A stretch of 7,897 bases of DNA from Bacillota bacterium. Its GTDB lineage: Bacteria > Bacillota > Clostridia > Tissierellales > Sporanaerobacteraceae. Positions 7,368-7,897 of this stretch are shown here, piece by piece. The first letter of the stretch is position 1. Each line of letters begins with the position of its first letter. The position numbers and the translations under genes are program-made. The stretch spans positions 1 through 7,897 of the forward strand of contig JAKPAR010000221.1 of the NCBI GenBank assembly GCA_029779375.1. Reading direction: 5' to 3'. A model generated the notes under the pieces. The model searched no databases, was not told the DNA's origin, and saw only the letters and a program-made list of their open reading frames with translations.

Positions 7368-7738
7368 GTTGCTTGTTTTGCGGTAGAGAGTTTTTAGATA
7401 TAATTGCAGAAAATGAACTTGTCTTTGCAATATATGATAAGTATCCTGTAAATTTAGGACATGTATTGATAATACCCAAAAGGCATTATGCTAGTTTTTA
7501 TGAATCTACAGAAGAAGAGCTTATAGCTATATATGAAATTGTACAAAAATGCAAAGAAATTGTTGATTCTAAATATAAACCGACTGGGTACAATATTGGA
7601 ATAAATATAAATGAAAGTGCCGGACAAACTATTATGCATCTTCATGTTCATATGATACCAAGATATGATGGAGATGTAGAAGATCCAAGAGGCGGCATAA
7701 GAAATTTGAAAACTCAACTTGTACCCTATAAAGGATAG
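7364..7738 (+). CDS. HIT family nucleotide hydrolase/transferase
   Basis: This cytoplasmic histidine-triad protein hydrolyses or transfers nucleoside-monophosphate groups; family members act on dinucleoside polyphosphates, AMP-phosphoramidates or adenylated nucleic acid. The 124 residues are a complete HIT domain: DKYPVNLGHVLIIPKRH at 25-41, SAGQT at 85-89, and the triad HLHVH at 92-96 with His94 the expected nucleophile. CLFC at 3-6 is half of a possible zinc site. The tail GDVEDPRGGIRN (103-114) is, as I recall, typical of HIT proteins encoded beside or fused to PLD/SF2 helicases. A perfect AGGAGG at 7351-7356 lies inside the helicase gene, and the start overlaps its stop as ATGA, so translation is probably coupled. 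The substrate is not predictable from sequence. Confidence 0.93.
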   Translation: MSCLFCGREFLDIIAENELVFAIYDKYPVNLGHVLIIPKRHYASFYESTEEELIAIYEIVQKCKEIVDSKYKPTGYNIGININESAGQTIMHLHVHMIPRYDGDVEDPRGGIRNLKTQLVPYKG

Positions 7739-7742
7739 GAGG
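7737..7742 (+). promoter_or_regulatory. ribosome binding site of the MazG-like gene
   Basis: AGGAGG begins within the HIT stop codon (7736-7738). It is six bases from the ATG at 7749 but touches the in-frame ATG at 7743, so 7749 is the better start. Confidence 0.7.
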
Positions 7743-7748
7743 ATGGAA

Positions 7749-7897
7749 ATGGAAAAGGTTTATAACAAATTAGTCAGAGACAATATACCTGAAATTATAG
7801 AGAAAGATGGGAAAAAAAGCGTTATAGAAATTATGGATGAAAATGAATTTTTAGAAGAGCTAAATAAAAAGTTGATTGAAGAAACAGAAGAATACAT
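7749..7897 (+). CDS. MazG-like nucleotide pyrophosphohydrolase (5' end only)
   Basis: The first 49 codons are present; the gene runs off the window. The N-terminus MEKVYNKLVRDNIPEIIEK is the hallmark opening of the phosphoribosyl-ATP pyrophosphohydrolase-like branch of the all-alpha MazG fold. LIEETEEY at 42-49 supplies the start of its acidic metal-binding ExxE region. Family members cleave nucleoside triphosphates to monophosphate and pyrophosphate, often as house-cleaning enzymes. It begins 10 bases after the HIT gene with its own strong ribosome site, so it belongs to the helicase-HIT operon. Whether the second half of the acidic motif is intact cannot be seen here. Confidence 0.85.
   Translation, partial: MEKVYNKLVRDNIPEIIEKDGKKSVIEIMDENEFLEELNKKLIEETEEY

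Overview
This is a chromosomal window from a low-GC, AT-rich Gram-positive bacterium of the Clostridia/Tissierellia type. That placement is an inference from several signs. Arginine is written almost always as AGA/AGG, Shine-Dalgarno sites are strong AGGAGG-like, transketolase is split into two genes, and the YitT and PepV-like families common in Firmicutes are present. All genes are on the + strand. No RNA gene, CRISPR array or complete mobile element was seen.

Region 1 (1-2720) is a metabolic operon. After a few codons of a possible upstream gene comes a YitT-family membrane protein, then the N- and C-terminal subunits of a split transketolase, with a 15-nt gap and then an 8-nt overlap. Region 2 (2717-2856) is a compact regulatory junction. 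It holds a 44-base palindromic repeat that overlaps the transketolase stop codon, a strong intrinsic terminator, and an extended -10 promoter set directly behind the terminator. Region 3 (2857-4020) is a PepV/Sapep-type M20 dipeptidase gene. It has a GTG start and appears to lack a block of the lid domain. A second copy of the repeat sits exactly on its stop codon, so the gene lies between two direct repeats 1262 bp apart.

Region 4 (4051-7897) is a nucleic-acid and nucleotide-processing cluster. It contains a small ABC/RecF-type ATPase, a 790-residue phospholipase-D/superfamily-II helicase, a HIT-family nucleotide hydrolase overlapping the helicase by ATGA, and the start of a MazG-like nucleotide pyrophosphohydrolase cut by the window edge. 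The helicase, HIT and MazG-like genes are spaced as one transcription unit. The combination suggests DNA repair or phage defence, but nothing in the sequence proves this.

The signals most worth checking are the stop-codon-abutting repeat pair with two competing folds, the shortened peptidase lid, and the ATPase/helicase/HIT/MazG cluster.
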